NCBI RefSeq assembly: GCF_002811875.1
Contig: NZ_NPDZ01000002.1
Coordinates: 124,001-188,000 of the forward strand
Reading direction: 5' to 3'
DNA from: Leptospira perolatii
GTDB lineage: Bacteria > Spirochaetota > Leptospiria > Leptospirales > Leptospiraceae
Length of the DNA stretch: 64,000 nucleotides
Shown here: in pieces, positions 30,111 to 39,598 of the stretch
Layout of the letters: each line of letters opens with the position of its first letter
Numbering within the stretch: the first letter of the stretch is position 1
Made by a program: the position numbers and the translations under genes
The notes under the pieces: model-generated
What the model was told of the DNA's origin: nothing
Database searches by the model: none
What the model saw: the letters and a program-made list of their open reading frames with translations, nothing else

Positions 30111-30816
30111 TTCCGATTTCTAAAGCGTAGGACATGAGTCTGTGTCCGATCGAAACTTCCTGCAATCCAGGTAGTTGGCTAAATAATGGCAAGTTGAAAT
30201 GGTCTAGATCATGACCTGCGTTGATTCCGACTCCGGTAGACAAAAGTGCCTCTGCGGCTTTCTTGAAAGAGAGGAAACTGATTTTTCCTTGGTCAGTGGA
30301 TTGATCGAATGCGTGAGCATACGGACCGGTATAAAACTCCACTCTATCTGCCCCGGTGTTTTGAACTAACTCAAGATTCTTGAGCTCGGTCTCCATGAAG
30401 ATGGATGTACGGATTCCTGCAGATTTCAAAGTTTGTAATATTGGGATAAGTCCTGCGGAATCTTTAGAAAGGTTGAAACCGTGGTCGGAGGTGATTTCTC
30501 CAGGAGTCACTGGAACCAGGGTGGCTTGGTCGGGTTTGGCCTCTAAGACTAGATCCAAAAATCTTTGGGAAGGTTCTCCTTCCATATTGTACTCAATTTT
30601 TCTCCCGGTTTTTGCGTTATACTCCTGGATGAATTTTTTCAGGGCAAATACGTCGCTTCTCTTAATATGCCTTTCGTCTTCTCTCGGATGCACGGTGATT
30701 CCGTGAGCTCCGGCATCCAATACTAATCTGGAAATATGCACCAAATCCGGATGATTTCCCCCCCTGGAATTTCTCAGGGTGGCTACTTTGTTCACATTTA
30801 CGCTAAGGTGGACCAT
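30061..30816 (-). CDS. pdxJ: Pyridoxine 5'-phosphate synthase
   Basis: A 251-residue TIM-barrel enzyme. It joins 1-deoxyxylulose 5-phosphate with 3-amino-2-oxopropyl phosphate to form pyridoxine phosphate (vitamin B6). [40 protein letters not shown] and [16 protein letters not shown] are diagnostic. Its 3' end overlaps the convergent lipoprotein gene by 50 bases, which is unusual for two conserved frames. Confidence 0.96.
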   Translation of the reverse strand: MVHLSVNVNKVATLRNSRGGNHPDLVHISRLVLDAGAHGITVHPREDERHIKRSDVFALKKFIQEYNAKTGRKIEYNMEGEPSQRFLDLVLEAKPDQATLVPVTPGEITSDHGFNLSKDSAGLIPILQTLKSAGIRTSIFMETELKNLELVQNTGADRVEFYTGPYAHAFDQSTDQGKISFLSFKKAAEALLSTGVGINAGHDLDHFNLPLFSQLPGLQEVSIGHRLMSYALEIGISSAVSEYLKALSQAP

Positions 30817-30932
30817 GTAAGTTTCTCTTTTCGGAATACATTTTTTGTACCAGAACGCTTAAAGGAAACTAGAAATACTTGCGGTTTTTCTGCTTGAATA
30901 CGATAGTACCTGTTCCACGATGGTCAATTCCA

Positions 30933-31367
30933 ATGGCAACCCCGAAGAAAACGGCCAAGAAAAAAAGCGTTCCTAAGAAAAAGGCCCCTGCCAAGAAACC
31001 GGCTCCCAAAAAGAAAGTGTCGGCACCGAAGAAGGCTTCTGTAAAATCTCCTTCTAAGAAAAGCTCGGCATCTGGTAAATCAGGCGCAAGTCCTTTAGGT
31101 AAAAAGTTTACCTGTCACACTTGCGGAACTAAGTTTTATGATTTGAACAAAGAGGAGAAGGTCTGTCCAAAATGCGGTGCAGACCAAAATAAGAGACCAG
31201 TCACTCGCTCTAGAGCCGCGGCTCGACAAAGGGTCGAAGAGGAGGAAGAGTTTCTGGAAGATACAATCGCCGATGAAGATACTGAAGTAGGCTTCGAGGA
31301 AGAAGAAGGCATTGTAGAAGAACCTCTGGAGGACGAAGAAGAAGAGGAAGAGGAGGAGGATAATTAG
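30933..31367 (+). CDS. FYDLN-type zinc-ribbon protein with basic N terminus and acidic tail
   Basis: A 144-residue protein. The first 50 residues are Lys/Ala/Pro-rich repeats resembling a histone H1 tail. A zinc ribbon follows ([22 protein letters not shown]), which is the FYDLN motif family. The last 45 residues are almost all Glu and Asp. The ATG used has no clear Shine-Dalgarno. The family is widespread but its function is unknown; the basic arm suggests nucleic acid binding. Its purine-rich 3' end supplies the ribosome-binding site of miaA. Confidence 0.8.
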   Translation: MATPKKTAKKKSVPKKKAPAKKPAPKKKVSAPKKASVKSPSKKSSASGKSGASPLGKKFTCHTCGTKFYDLNKEEKVCPKCGADQNKRPVTRSRAAARQRVEEEEEFLEDTIADEDTEVGFEEEEGIVEEPLEDEEEEEEEEDN

Positions 31368-32253
31368 CCGACCGATACTCCTCGTCACAGCACCCACAGG
31401 AGCGGGAAAGACTAAACTTTTCCAGGAACTAGATCCTTCCCGCTTCGAAATCCTATCTTTCGATTCCAGGCAAATCTATCAGGAATTACCGATCGGTACG
31501 GCGGCACCTACCGAAGAAGAGCAAAAAAGAATCACTCATCATTTAGTCGGGTTGATTTCTCCCTCCGAAGAGATACACGCAGGTAAATATTTAGAAATGG
31601 CAGAGATCTCTCTGCAAAAGGTTCTTTCGATCGGAAAGATCCCGGTTTTGAGTGCGGGAACCGGATTTTATTTGAACGCTTTTTTATTCGGAATGTTTCC
31701 GGTTCCCAAAATTGATCCTGAGGTCAAGAAGACTGTAGAGAATCTATCTATGGAGGAAAGAATCCTTCGTTTGCAAGAATTAGATCCTAAAGCACTCGTC
31801 CGAATTTTCAAGAATGATAACTATAGATATGGCAGAGCTTTAGAAGTGAATCTAATGGGTGTTCGCTGGTCGGAACTCAAAGCAGATCCCAAGGATGGAA
31901 TTTTGCAAAAGTATGATCTTACAATTGCACTCGGGTTCTATCTGAATTTGGAAAGGACCGAATTGTATCGTAGAATTAACGAAAGAGCTAAGCAAATGAT
32001 AGAAATGGGAATGGCAGAAGAAGCTAAAAAAGTCGCGGAAAAGTATGGAGAAGACTGCCCCGGACTACATTCTCTTGGCTACAATTTCGCGCTTGAAAAT
32101 ATTAAAGGAATGTCAAATCTTGAGTCATTCTTGGGGAATTTGAGCCAATCCCATAGGAATTACGCCAAACGACAGATTGCCTGGTTTAGGAACCAACCAT
32201 TCCTTGCTCCGGTCGACCCGAAGGCTGCGTACGAACAGATACAGAAAATATAG
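31363..32253 (+). CDS. miaA: tRNA dimethylallyltransferase with apparent ATT start
   Basis: This enzyme of about 296 residues adds dimethylallyl to A37 of tRNAs reading UNN codons. In-frame sequence from 31363 gives the P-loop APTGAGKT (residues 10-17), [26 protein letters not shown] and, at the end, [10 protein letters not shown], so the complete enzyme is encoded. The first ATG/GTG/TTG in frame is a TTG at 31552, which would delete the P-loop. The most likely start is ATT at 31363-31365, right after AGGAGGAGGAT and overlapping the previous stop; ATA at 31360 is possible. hfq follows, a classic pairing. Confidence 0.85.
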   Translation: MSRPILLVTAPTGAGKTKLFQELDPSRFEILSFDSRQIYQELPIGTAAPTEEEQKRITHHLVGLISPSEEIHAGKYLEMAEISLQKVLSIGKIPVLSAGTGFYLNAFLFGMFPVPKIDPEVKKTVENLSMEERILRLQELDPKALVRIFKNDNYRYGRALEVNLMGVRWSELKADPKDGILQKYDLTIALGFYLNLERTELYRRINERAKQMIEMGMAEEAKKVAEKYGEDCPGLHSLGYNFALENIKGMSNLESFLGNLSQSHRNYAKRQIAWFRNQPFLAPVDPKAAYEQIQKI

Positions 32254-32268
32254 AAACGGATAAAATCT

Positions 32269-32520
32269 ATGTCAGCTAAAAACAATATACAGGACCAGCT
32301 ACTCAACACCGCTAGAAAGGAAAAGATGGAGCTTACGATTTACCTTTTGAACGGAGTACCTCTCAAAGGGAAAGTCATCAGTTTTGACAATTTTACGATT
32401 ATCCTAGAACAGGAAAATAGACAGAGCTTAGTGTACAAACATGCTATTTCTACGATCATTCCTTCAAAAGTAATCAAGCTCTATAACGAGGAAGCAGCAA
32501 AGGAAGCACCGCAAGCCTAA
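32269..32520 (+). CDS. hfq: RNA chaperone Hfq
   Basis: An 83-residue Sm-like protein that forms a hexameric ring and pairs small RNAs with mRNAs. [31 protein letters not shown] is Sm1, and [13 protein letters not shown] is the Sm2 region, with KHA in place of the common KHA/YKH motif. It follows miaA by 15 bases. It has the short C-terminal tail seen in many non-enteric Hfq proteins. Confidence 0.95.
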   Translation: MSAKNNIQDQLLNTARKEKMELTIYLLNGVPLKGKVISFDNFTIILEQENRQSLVYKHAISTIIPSKVIKLYNEEAAKEAPQA

Positions 32521-33393
32521 ATGTTCCGTAAATTCGGAAAGGCATTGTTTGCACTTGCCTTAGTTGTTCTGGTATTTGCCGCCATTTTTCCTGCATACAT
32601 CCTAGGGGATGGACAAGTCTTAGTATCTTGGGACCAAGACTCTAGATTGGTCACCTTTATTCGAGGGCCGGGGATCGCATACGAGCCCGGGGTTTTTTTA
32701 TTCTGGGAAAGGTCCGTTCGAAAAGAGGAGCTCAGTTCTCTCTCCGAAGAAATTGAAGTAAAGTATGATCTTGCTTCTGGCCTATTTCCGGAAGGCTCGG
32801 AAGAGGGTCTTTTACTCGGAAAAATGGAAGTAGTATTCTCTTTGGAAGGGGAAGGCGCAAAGAGATGGTACTCTGCCACTGGGGGGAAATCCAGGAGCAA
32901 GTATCTAGCCGGAATTTTTCTGTCGGCACTGAGATCTAGAATTGAAGATGTAAAAGACTTAAACATTACCCAGGATCGAATTTCGAATTACTTCCGAAAC
33001 GAAGCAGGTCCTCAGATTCTGACGGAGAATCCTTGGCTAAAAATCGAGTCTGTGAGAATCATCAAGCTGCAGACACCGGATCCGATCGTGATCTCAAATA
33101 TCCTCCGGAATCCGAACTTTATTCTGACCAAAAAATTGGAGAGAATCGAAGCACTCAAAAAGGCCGAGTTCTTTCAACTCGAAGAAGAAGGAAAACTAAG
33201 GGTCGCACAAAAGCGTTGGGAAGCTTACAAAGACTATTTAAAAAAGAATCCTGACATGAAAGAGTTTGTCTTGTACGAGAGCTTGAGTGATAAGGTCGAA
33301 GTAATCCTTTTGCCAATGGAGTCCATTTTAGGGAACCCTATGGCATTTAGGAAGAAAAATCAATCGACCAAGAAATCGAAAGAAGTCGAGTAA
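32521..33393 (+). CDS. Single-pass membrane protein, possibly SPFH/HflC-like
   Basis: A 290-residue protein whose start touches the hfq stop (TAAATG). One N-terminal membrane segment (about 7-30) is followed by a soluble domain with a late coiled-coil stretch (KLERIEALKKAEFFQLEEEGKLRVAQKRW). The layout of anchor, mixed domain and coiled coil, and the position after hfq, recall the prohibitin-like HflC/HflK family next to hfq in proteobacteria. I see no clear SPFH motif, so this assignment is tentative. Confidence 0.55.
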   Translation: MFRKFGKALFALALVVLVFAAIFPAYILGDGQVLVSWDQDSRLVTFIRGPGIAYEPGVFLFWERSVRKEELSSLSEEIEVKYDLASGLFPEGSEEGLLLGKMEVVFSLEGEGAKRWYSATGGKSRSKYLAGIFLSALRSRIEDVKDLNITQDRISNYFRNEAGPQILTENPWLKIESVRIIKLQTPDPIVISNILRNPNFILTKKLERIEALKKAEFFQLEEEGKLRVAQKRWEAYKDYLKKNPDMKEFVLYESLSDKVEVILLPMESILGNPMAFRKKNQSTKKSKEVE

Positions 33394-34455
33394 ATGAACC
33401 AAGAGAAACCAGTCGTACTCATCATGGCCGGAGGAAAAGGGGAGCGCTTCTGGCCTAGATCCAGAATTTCCACTCCGAAACAATTACAGAAAGTTTATTC
33501 AAAGAATACCTTATTAAAAGAAACCTTAAATCGGGCATTAACGATCACTACCCTCGATCGGATCTTCATAGGAACAAATGCGACTCTTAAGAAAGCGATC
33601 TTAGAGCAAGAGAAGCATTTTCCGGAAAAGAATTTTATCATCGAACCGGAAGGAAAGAATACCGCTCCGATCATTGCTTTGGCTTCTCTTTATTTTAAAG
33701 AAAAGTTCGGTGACCCGGTTCAAGTAGTTCTTTCTGCGGATGCTTGGATCAATCCTGAAAAGGAATTCACAAAGACGATTCAAAAAGCATTGGCCGAGAC
33801 AAAGGAGCATTTGGTTCTTTTGGGAATCAAGCCTTCTCGACCAGAAGTTGGATATGGATACATTGCTGCGGGAAAGGCGACGAAGAGTGGATTCGAAGTA
33901 AAATCATTCTTTGAAAAGCCGGATAGCAAGACCGCTCGTAAGTATATTAAGAAATCAAACTTTTATTGGAATCCCGGAATCTTTCTCTGGAGAACTTCCC
34001 TGATTCTGGAAGAGTTTCAATCTCATTCGCCTAAAATCTTAAAGCCTTTGGCGGATCGTTTTCCATTTAAGAAAGCAGGTGAGTTAAACGAGGCTTTCAA
34101 ACTTTTATCCTCCGAACCGATTGATATTGCGATCATGGAAAAAAGTTCCAGGATCAGAATGGTAGAAGCTAGCTTCGGATGGGATGATGTGGGCTCTTGG
34201 CTTTCTCTCGAGAGAGTAATGCCAGGCGATTCAAAAGGGAATCGTCATATGGGAAAAGAGATTTTGTACTTTCATTCATCTGACAATATTACGCAAACTA
34301 GAAAAGAATTCACTGCACTACTTGGAGTAAAGGATTTGATCGTAGTAGAAGAGGACGACGTGCTCTTTATCGCCTCTAAGGAAGGCGTATCAGATATCAA
34401 GAATCTAGTAGCGGAGATCCGCAAAAATAAGAGTTTACAAAAGTACACCGAATAA
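33394..34455 (+). CDS. manC: Mannose-1-phosphate guanylyltransferase
   Basis: A 353-residue nucleotidyltransferase. [17 protein letters not shown] is the GTP-binding signature, with STPKQLQ following; [15 protein letters not shown] and FEKPD are family motifs (in VLSADAW the common D-H is D-A). It makes GDP-mannose from mannose 1-phosphate and GTP for polysaccharide synthesis. There is no C-terminal isomerase domain. The ATG directly follows the previous stop. Confidence 0.9.
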   Translation: MNQEKPVVLIMAGGKGERFWPRSRISTPKQLQKVYSKNTLLKETLNRALTITTLDRIFIGTNATLKKAILEQEKHFPEKNFIIEPEGKNTAPIIALASLYFKEKFGDPVQVVLSADAWINPEKEFTKTIQKALAETKEHLVLLGIKPSRPEVGYGYIAAGKATKSGFEVKSFFEKPDSKTARKYIKKSNFYWNPGIFLWRTSLILEEFQSHSPKILKPLADRFPFKKAGELNEAFKLLSSEPIDIAIMEKSSRIRMVEASFGWDDVGSWLSLERVMPGDSKGNRHMGKEILYFHSSDNITQTRKEFTALLGVKDLIVVEEDDVLFIASKEGVSDIKNLVAEIRKNKSLQKYTE

Positions 34456-34490
34456 TTTCCTGACAGGGAAGGAAATTATAGGAGAACCGA

Positions 34491-34586
34491 ATGCCTTCCG
34501 GTAAAAAAAGAAAGCGCAGAAAAATTGCGACTCACAAAAGGAAGAAAAAGAGAAGACTCAATCGGCACAAGAAGAAAGGCAAATAG
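34491..34586 (+). CDS. 31-residue AURKAIP1/COX24 (mS38-like) ribosome-associated peptide
   Basis: MPSGKKRKRRKIATHKRKKK is followed by RRLNRHKKKGK, an almost entirely Lys/Arg/His peptide. It matches the bacterial AURKAIP1/COX24 family, related to mitochondrial ribosomal protein mS38; such peptides are found in several bacterial phyla. AGGAG lies six bases before the ATG. It is 35 bases downstream of manC. Confidence 0.8.
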   Translation: MPSGKKRKRRKIATHKRKKKRRLNRHKKKGK

Positions 34587-34710
34587 GTCGGTAGACAACC
34601 GACCTTCCCGAGTCGGGTTTGCCGCATCCGATCCAAAGATCAGGGCCCGACTCTAAAGACTGCACTTAAAGCCAATCAAGTATTCCTCCCAAAACGGCCA
34701 ATAACCGACC
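34586..34710 (+). other. Structured region: several alternative stem-loops
   Basis: GGTCGGT (34586-34592) can pair with ACCGACC at 34598-34604 or again at 34704-34710. GAGTCGGG (34610-34617) can pair with CCCGACTC (34646-34653). The first stem could be a terminator for the mS38-like gene, although only two T's follow. The repeated alternatives suggest a regulatory leader or small RNA before the 34748 gene; this is inference. Confidence 0.4.
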
Positions 34711-34728
34711 TCAAGCAAAGTGAAAAAT

Positions 34729-34743
34729 CCTCCGATAGGGAGG
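34729..34743 (+). promoter_or_regulatory. Hairpin masking the ribosome-binding site of the 34748 gene
   Basis: CCTCC-GATAG-GGAGG: the Shine-Dalgarno GGAGG (34739-34743) is the 3' arm of a short hairpin, four bases before the ATG. The stem is only 5 bp. Confidence 0.4.
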
Positions 34744-34747
34744 ATGT

Positions 34748-35479
34748 ATGGCCTCGTATCAAGATTATTCCGTACTTCGCCGTTGGTGGAAACCAGAAGT
34801 TCCTGCGGCAAAAGGATATACCAAATCCTACCAAGCAAAAACCCCGGATGGGGATATCCTACAAGCTGACTTTCATTATCATGATAGAAAGATTAGGCTC
34901 ACCCTAGAAGTCGCCGGCGAAAATGGAAGGATCTATGTGGCGACTGTAAGAGACGGATCCATTCTCAAAGAAACCGATCTGACGAATGGAAGATCCTATC
35001 CTTTATATTCCAGAATCGCACCCTTTAGAGATTTATTATCTTCTCTCCCAGACAAGGATGCGCTCCAGATACTCGGTGGCGCGTACGGAGTATCTCCAGA
35101 ACCTTTAGGAGGTCCTTCCAGAAAAGAAAGAGAGCCCTGGGAATTTTCCACAAGATATGATCATGTATTCGGTTCGAGAGGCGGATTTAGAATTTGGGAT
35201 CGTCTCTTTACCAGAAAAGAAAAGGAGCCTCTCTGGCCTAGAATTCGAAAAAGGATTTGGGGAGATTTTCAAGATCTTTGCATCGGAACAATTTCCGCGT
35301 TCGGAATTTGGTACGCCTATTTTGATTTTTATTTACTCGGATTTGCGTTGGCCGTTTTCGGATTGCTTTTTGGAGGTTTGGACTGGATACTCAGGGGTCG
35401 CGATCCATTGCTTTCTAAAACATTGGTTTTTCTTGGTCTAGGGTCTTACTTTTACTATTACGGATTCACCAAGTTCTGA
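34748..35479 (+). CDS. Membrane protein, unknown function
   Basis: A 243-residue protein. The first 175 residues are soluble, with beta-type segments ([35 protein letters not shown]). Two to three hydrophobic segments follow at about 177-240 ([39 protein letters not shown] and [17 protein letters not shown]). I recognise no family. The strong SD lies inside a hairpin. It is followed by cheW after 10 bases. Confidence 0.7.
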   Translation: MASYQDYSVLRRWWKPEVPAAKGYTKSYQAKTPDGDILQADFHYHDRKIRLTLEVAGENGRIYVATVRDGSILKETDLTNGRSYPLYSRIAPFRDLLSSLPDKDALQILGGAYGVSPEPLGGPSRKEREPWEFSTRYDHVFGSRGGFRIWDRLFTRKEKEPLWPRIRKRIWGDFQDLCIGTISAFGIWYAYFDFYLLGFALAVFGLLFGGLDWILRGRDPLLSKTLVFLGLGSYFYYYGFTKF

Positions 35480-35489
35480 AGGAGGGAAA

Positions 35490-35954
35490 ATGGCAGAAGA
35501 AATAGAACACCAGTACATCCTTTTCGCTTTGGGAGACGAAGAATACGCTCTTCCGATCACACTTGTAGATGAAATCATCAAGATCCAGAACCTAGTTAAG
35601 GTTCCTAAATCAAAAGAGTACTTTGCCGGAATCATGGATATTCGGGGAAAAGTAGTCAAGATGGTAGATCTTGCGGTAAAGCTACGAATTCCAAGAGAAG
35701 CAAAACTGGTTCACGATCGCGCCATTGTAGTCAAAATCGGAGAAGAATCGGTTGGGATCGTGGTGGATAAGGTCGCAAACGTAGCATTGTTTCCTCCCGA
35801 AACGATCAATCCGCCTCCGCCTACCTTAAAAGGAATTTCTTCCAGATACATCACTGGAGTTGGTAAAAAGGAAGATAGATTCATCATATTAATTGATATA
35901 GAAAAAATTCTAAATTCGGAAGAACTCGCGGAGTTAGGTACTGCTTCCAGATGA
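35490..35954 (+). CDS. cheW: CheW-type chemotaxis coupling protein
   Basis: This 154-residue protein has the CheW fold: [61 protein letters not shown] and [11 protein letters not shown]. It couples receptors to the CheA kinase. No CheA or receptor gene is adjacent, so it is an isolated copy. AAGGAGGGAAA precedes the ATG. Its stop overlaps the next gene (ATGA). Confidence 0.92.
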   Translation: MAEEIEHQYILFALGDEEYALPITLVDEIIKIQNLVKVPKSKEYFAGIMDIRGKVVKMVDLAVKLRIPREAKLVHDRAIVVKIGEESVGIVVDKVANVALFPPETINPPPPTLKGISSRYITGVGKKEDRFIILIDIEKILNSEELAELGTASR

Positions 35955-37888
35955 AAAAACCCCGCCTCTTATTGGGCGCTTTCCTAATATTCTGTTTTTT
36001 GAATGTTTCAATTTATTCCGAAGAACAGGATGCAAGACTGGATCCTGCAGGAATCTACAAGCTTCCTCATGAAGCGATTCCTCCTTCGGAAGTTGCTAAA
36101 ATAAAGCAGAGCATTCTGGAGAGCGAAAAATCCGGAACAGAACTAGATGGTATCACTGCGATCCGCGCTTATCTGGATCCCTATTACGCGCAGTTTGTGG
36201 ATCCAAAAAGGACGGAAGAAGAAAAAAGACTCGGAAGGATTTTCACCGAAAAAACCGATCGAAATACACTGCGATTATTGATTCTGAAAATGCTGGGTCG
36301 TATTACCGAATCTGGAATCTTAAGAGATTCTCCGATTCTGTTTGAGCTTCATTCCTTGCTCGGAAAAGAATACTTAAAGAAAAAGCAAAATACTCGAGCT
36401 TTAGAAGAGGCGATCACCGCACTCCGATACAGGGATTTTTCTCATACGGAGGATTCTTTTTCTAAAGAGGAAAGGTTAAGGGAGCTTTCAGATTCTGGAG
36501 AAATTTCTGGAGCTAAACAGCACGGAGAACTTAGGAAGCAATTAAGAAAAGCGGAGGAAGTCTTGTCTTCTGCGAAAGATAGAGTCCATTTGCTCGAAGC
36601 GGAAGCTGCAAGGGGCAAAGAGCTGATTTTTGAAGAAAACCAAACAGCCAACCGAAGAAAGATCGAACGTAAGGATATTTTGGCGGCAAAGGACGGCGTA
36701 AAGCAGGAAGAGGCTCGATTAAGAGAATTAGAGAATTCTTATAAAGACTCCTTTGAGAAAAACTATTTTCCATATTTTCGAAAAAAATCCAGAGAGGACG
36801 CAGAGGCTGTTTACCATTTGGCCAAACTGGTGAAAAATGCTGAAAATGATAATAAAGAGAGATTGAAAGTCGTAAATAAAGCCTCGGTTAGTGGCCAAGG
36901 AATCTTTGTTCTTTTTGATTACAAGCGAAACACCGACTATTTTGCGTATGCTGCTTTATTAGAAATTGCTTACAGATTGGATTCGGAATATTCTTCGGTG
37001 GTGCTGGATCTTGCGAACGAATTTAGATCTTCGGGCAAAAAGGCCAAGGCATTGGACTTCTTTTTAAAATACCTAGTATTGGCTCAAAAGGAGAATAGAC
37101 CTCCGGCTGAGCTGGCTCCGATTTATAGGAATATCGCGTCATTGCACACAGAACTCAAGCAATACGTTTTAGGGGCTGAATTTTACGAAAAATATTATTC
37201 TTCCGAGTCGGACGCTAAAAAGAAAGCGATGTATGCATACGAACTGGGAAACTTCTTCGAAACCAAAATAGGTAATTTAGAAAAGAGTAATTTATACTAT
37301 TCCGATTGGCTACAGGAGAGAGCAAGAGAAGCCGCGGAAGTAAGCGACCTCTCCTTTGCCGAAGCCCAAGAAAGACAGAGAATGGAAGTTCTCGCTTATG
37401 TAGGGATTTCGAAGCTACACAGGTATGAGAAGAAGTTTTCGAAGGAAAGGGAAGCTTTGCTAAAAGCGATAGATTCTTATTTCAAGCTTCAAGGAAATCT
37501 AAAGAATGAAGAATCCAAGCATTCCGAACTGACAAAACAACTTCTGATAATTAAGCGAGGCTTGCTCGAGAGAACGAATGATCAGGACATGGCACAGTAT
37601 CGACTTAAAAATCTGGAAATAGACGAATCAAAGGAAAAGATAGATATTATCAGGACCAAGTTGGATGCAGCTCCGGGGGCAAGAGCAATGCAAAGAGTTT
37701 CGGTGCTCTTTGAATATGGAAAAGATTACCCCGCTTCCAAAAAATGGAATGAAGAAATTCTAAAGATCGGGACTCAAGCAGAGCGAAATGTCGCGCTAAG
37801 AAACTTAGAAAGAATCAATAAGATACAGGAAGATGGAATTCCTCGAGATCCGTATCCGAGGGACCCCTTAGCGAGCGAGCTTCCTTAA
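35951..37888 (+). CDS. Exported large TPR/coiled-coil protein
   Basis: A 645-residue protein with a signal peptide (about 1-24). A long charged coiled coil covers roughly 160-300 ([40 protein letters not shown]). TPR-type repeats follow ([72 protein letters not shown]). It is coupled to cheW by ATGA, but its role in signalling is not shown. Probably periplasmic. Confidence 0.75.
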   Translation: MKKPRLLLGAFLIFCFLNVSIYSEEQDARLDPAGIYKLPHEAIPPSEVAKIKQSILESEKSGTELDGITAIRAYLDPYYAQFVDPKRTEEEKRLGRIFTEKTDRNTLRLLILKMLGRITESGILRDSPILFELHSLLGKEYLKKKQNTRALEEAITALRYRDFSHTEDSFSKEERLRELSDSGEISGAKQHGELRKQLRKAEEVLSSAKDRVHLLEAEAARGKELIFEENQTANRRKIERKDILAAKDGVKQEEARLRELENSYKDSFEKNYFPYFRKKSREDAEAVYHLAKLVKNAENDNKERLKVVNKASVSGQGIFVLFDYKRNTDYFAYAALLEIAYRLDSEYSSVVLDLANEFRSSGKKAKALDFFLKYLVLAQKENRPPAELAPIYRNIASLHTELKQYVLGAEFYEKYYSSESDAKKKAMYAYELGNFFETKIGNLEKSNLYYSDWLQERAREAAEVSDLSFAEAQERQRMEVLAYVGISKLHRYEKKFSKEREALLKAIDSYFKLQGNLKNEESKHSELTKQLLIIKRGLLERTNDQDMAQYRLKNLEIDESKEKIDIIRTKLDAAPGARAMQRVSVLFEYGKDYPASKKWNEEILKIGTQAERNVALRNLERINKIQEDGIPRDPYPRDPLASELP

Positions 37889-37899
37889 AGTTACATTTC

Positions 37900-38397
37900 T
37901 CACTTAGACTTAGGCGTTGATTCCTCTAACTCTGATTCTCCAGAGTCTTCCTCTGTTTCGCTATGAGAAATCACTCTGAATTCCACGCTGTCTATTACTA
38001 CATCATCATAAGAAACTTTCAGCAAATATTTTCCCACAGGAAGATTTCGAAAACTACCTCGGATACTCGAACTGTAAGGATCGGGGCGTTTTCGAGTGAC
38101 TTCTACTTCGTTGTACCCTACTTGAAATCTGCTCAAGCTTACATAGGTTTCCGCATTAGTACTCGGTGTTTTGGAAAATTTATATAGGTAAACAATGGTC
38201 TGATCATTAGGAAAAACTAATTTTTCTCTTGTTAGCGTAAACTCCTGGACATCAGTCATTTTTCTTTCCAAGGAGTCCAATTGGGATTCATCGATGATTG
38301 CCCAACCAAATTCGCCTTTCATTCCCAAGCAACTGAAGAATAGAAATGCACAAATAATGTAAACGGAGAAAAGTGTTGGTCGGAACATGAATTTCAT
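37900..38397 (-). CDS. Small lipoprotein, unknown function
   Basis: A 165-residue protein with a lipoprotein signal ending LFFSC (Cys23). The middle has beta-strand segments (KLVFPNDQTIVYLYKFSKT, YVSLSRFQVGYNEVEVTRKRPDPYSS) and a GKYLLKVSYDDVVIDSVEFRV strand pair reminiscent of Ig-like domains. The C terminus is Glu/Ser-rich. Its start overlaps the stop of the upstream 61-codon gene (ATGA). Confidence 0.7.
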   Translation of the reverse strand: MKFMFRPTLFSVYIICAFLFFSCLGMKGEFGWAIIDESQLDSLERKMTDVQEFTLTREKLVFPNDQTIVYLYKFSKTPSTNAETYVSLSRFQVGYNEVEVTRKRPDPYSSSIRGSFRNLPVGKYLLKVSYDDVVIDSVEFRVISHSETEEDSGESELEESTPKSK

Positions 38398-38579
38398 CCT
38401 TCGTCGGTTCTTTTGGTTTCGAGGACCCTTACGCGATCGGAAATATCCTTTTCTCCTGGGCCTCTCTCCGAGTTCGGGTAAACCACTCTAAACCTGGATT
38501 TTGGCGCAGGTGAGAAAAAGGCCCGTTGGACGAACCGAAAAAGCAGATATGTTAGAATGAGAAGGAATAGGAATTTCAT
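38394..38579 (-). CDS. Small single-pass membrane protein (DUF4834-like)
   Basis: A 61-residue protein: MKFLFLLILTYLLFRFVQRAF is one membrane segment, followed by a short charged tail. It resembles the small DUF4834-type proteins by layout only. The open frame extends upstream through the repeat hairpin, but the inner ATG at 38577-38579 gives a sensible membrane start. It is coupled to the lipoprotein gene by ATGA. Confidence 0.6.
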   Translation of the reverse strand: MKFLFLLILTYLLFRFVQRAFFSPAPKSRFRVVYPNSERGPGEKDISDRVRVLETKRTDEG

Positions 38580-38669
38580 CCAGATTTCATTCTCAGTGGC
38601 AGATGGATTCCGGCAACCTGATTTCGGGTAGTTGTTTGAGCTTTTAGGATCGGGGGTGGTTGGAATTCT

Positions 38670-38784
38670 CCCCACCCTTCTTTGGGTGGGGGGCTGGTGG
38701 TGGGAAAAGCACCTAAGCGTCCATAGCACAAGAACTCCATAAATGCAAGCTTTTTATAGAGGTGAGTTTGTAGGAGCTCCTACA
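38670..38784. repeat. Composite palindromic element, copy A
   Basis: Hairpin CCCCACCC-TTCTTT-GGGTGGGG (38670-38691), then GGCTGGTGGTGGG, and 99 bases from the hairpin start the perfect 16-bp palindrome TGTAGGAGCTCCTACA (38769-38784). A second element at 46956-47070 has the same order and nearly the same spacing. This element fills most of the gap between 38580 and 38849. Confidence 0.65.
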
Positions 38785-38849
38785 TGCAAATTTCCGGTTA
38801 GAAATTTTCCGTTTTTGAAGAGCCCCCTCATTCTCCAGGTTTGAACTTT

Positions 38850-39290
38850 TTATATAAATCCTGATTCGCTATAGATGTACTGTTTGAGATTCTTGTTCTC
38901 TTCTTCAGTTTTTTGAATTTTTGCTTTTACTGCGTCTCCGATAGAGACGATTCCGACCAAATGACCTCCGTCTAAAATCGGCATGTGGCGGATTCTTTTT
39001 TTCAGCATGATATTTAGGACTTCGTCTACCTCAGTGTTTGGCGACATGGTAGTCAACGAAGTAGACATTACCTCTGAAACCGGTTTATCAAAAAGGCCGT
39101 CCCTATCCTTGGCGGTAATATGAAGTACATCTCGTTCAGTAAAAATCCCCACCAGTTTTTCTCCAGAAAGAACCATAACCGATCCGATATCATACTTATT
39201 CATAAACCGAATGGCATCCCAAACGCTAGTGTTTGGATCTACAGAAAGGATTTGCCTGTCCTTTTTTTCCAAAATTTCGCTTACTTGCAT
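38850..39290 (-). CDS. Two-CBS-domain protein
   Basis: A 146-residue protein with two CBS modules: residues about 8-60 (SVDPNTSVWDAIRFMNKYDIGSVMVLSGEKLVGIFTERDVL) and about 70-125 (TMSPNTEVDEVLNIMLKKRIRHMPILDGGHLVGIVSIGDAV). Such pairs bind adenosyl ligands (AMP, ATP, SAM) and sense energy status; the partner is unknown. GAGGAAGAT precedes the ATG. A short charged coil and tail end the protein. Confidence 0.92.
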   Translation of the reverse strand: MQVSEILEKKDRQILSVDPNTSVWDAIRFMNKYDIGSVMVLSGEKLVGIFTERDVLHITAKDRDGLFDKPVSEVMSTSLTTMSPNTEVDEVLNIMLKKRIRHMPILDGGHLVGIVSIGDAVKAKIQKTEEENKNLKQYIYSESGFI

Positions 39291-39598
39291 ATCTTCCTCA
39301 CCTGAGATAGTTTATGTGTTGGAAATCCAGGGTTCAAGGATTTTTCCACGTAGGATAGGATTCTAAGCATCCAAAAGCATTTGAGAGAAATCCAGGGATT
39401 TCTCGGCAAAAGTCTGAAATTTTTAAGACTTTCTCAAGCGATTCAGCCTTTGGTTGATAAGATTTTTAGAAAATTGAAGAATACAGAAGAATCAGGTAGA
39501 AAAAAGGATTTCCGGATTCGTTTTAGCGTGGAAGTCTATCAACGGAAGATGAAATTTAATTCAAACAGGAATTGCCGTAGTTGTATTCCTGGATGCCT
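39291..39598. other. Intergenic region, no gene seen
   Basis: 308 bases between the divergent CBS protein and the hybrid kinase. I see no convincing promoter, repeat or small gene. A 73-codon frame (39381-39602) lacks a ribosome-binding site and ends inside the kinase gene. Confidence 0.5.

Noticed and set aside
31552..32253. miaA starting at TTG 31552
   Set aside because: This start removes the P-loop and DSRQIY motif, which are coded in frame just upstream after a strong ribosome-binding site.
38580..38729. Long upstream extension of the small membrane protein (start at 38729)
   Set aside because: It translates through the repeat hairpin into low-complexity sequence; the inner ATG gives a clean membrane helix.
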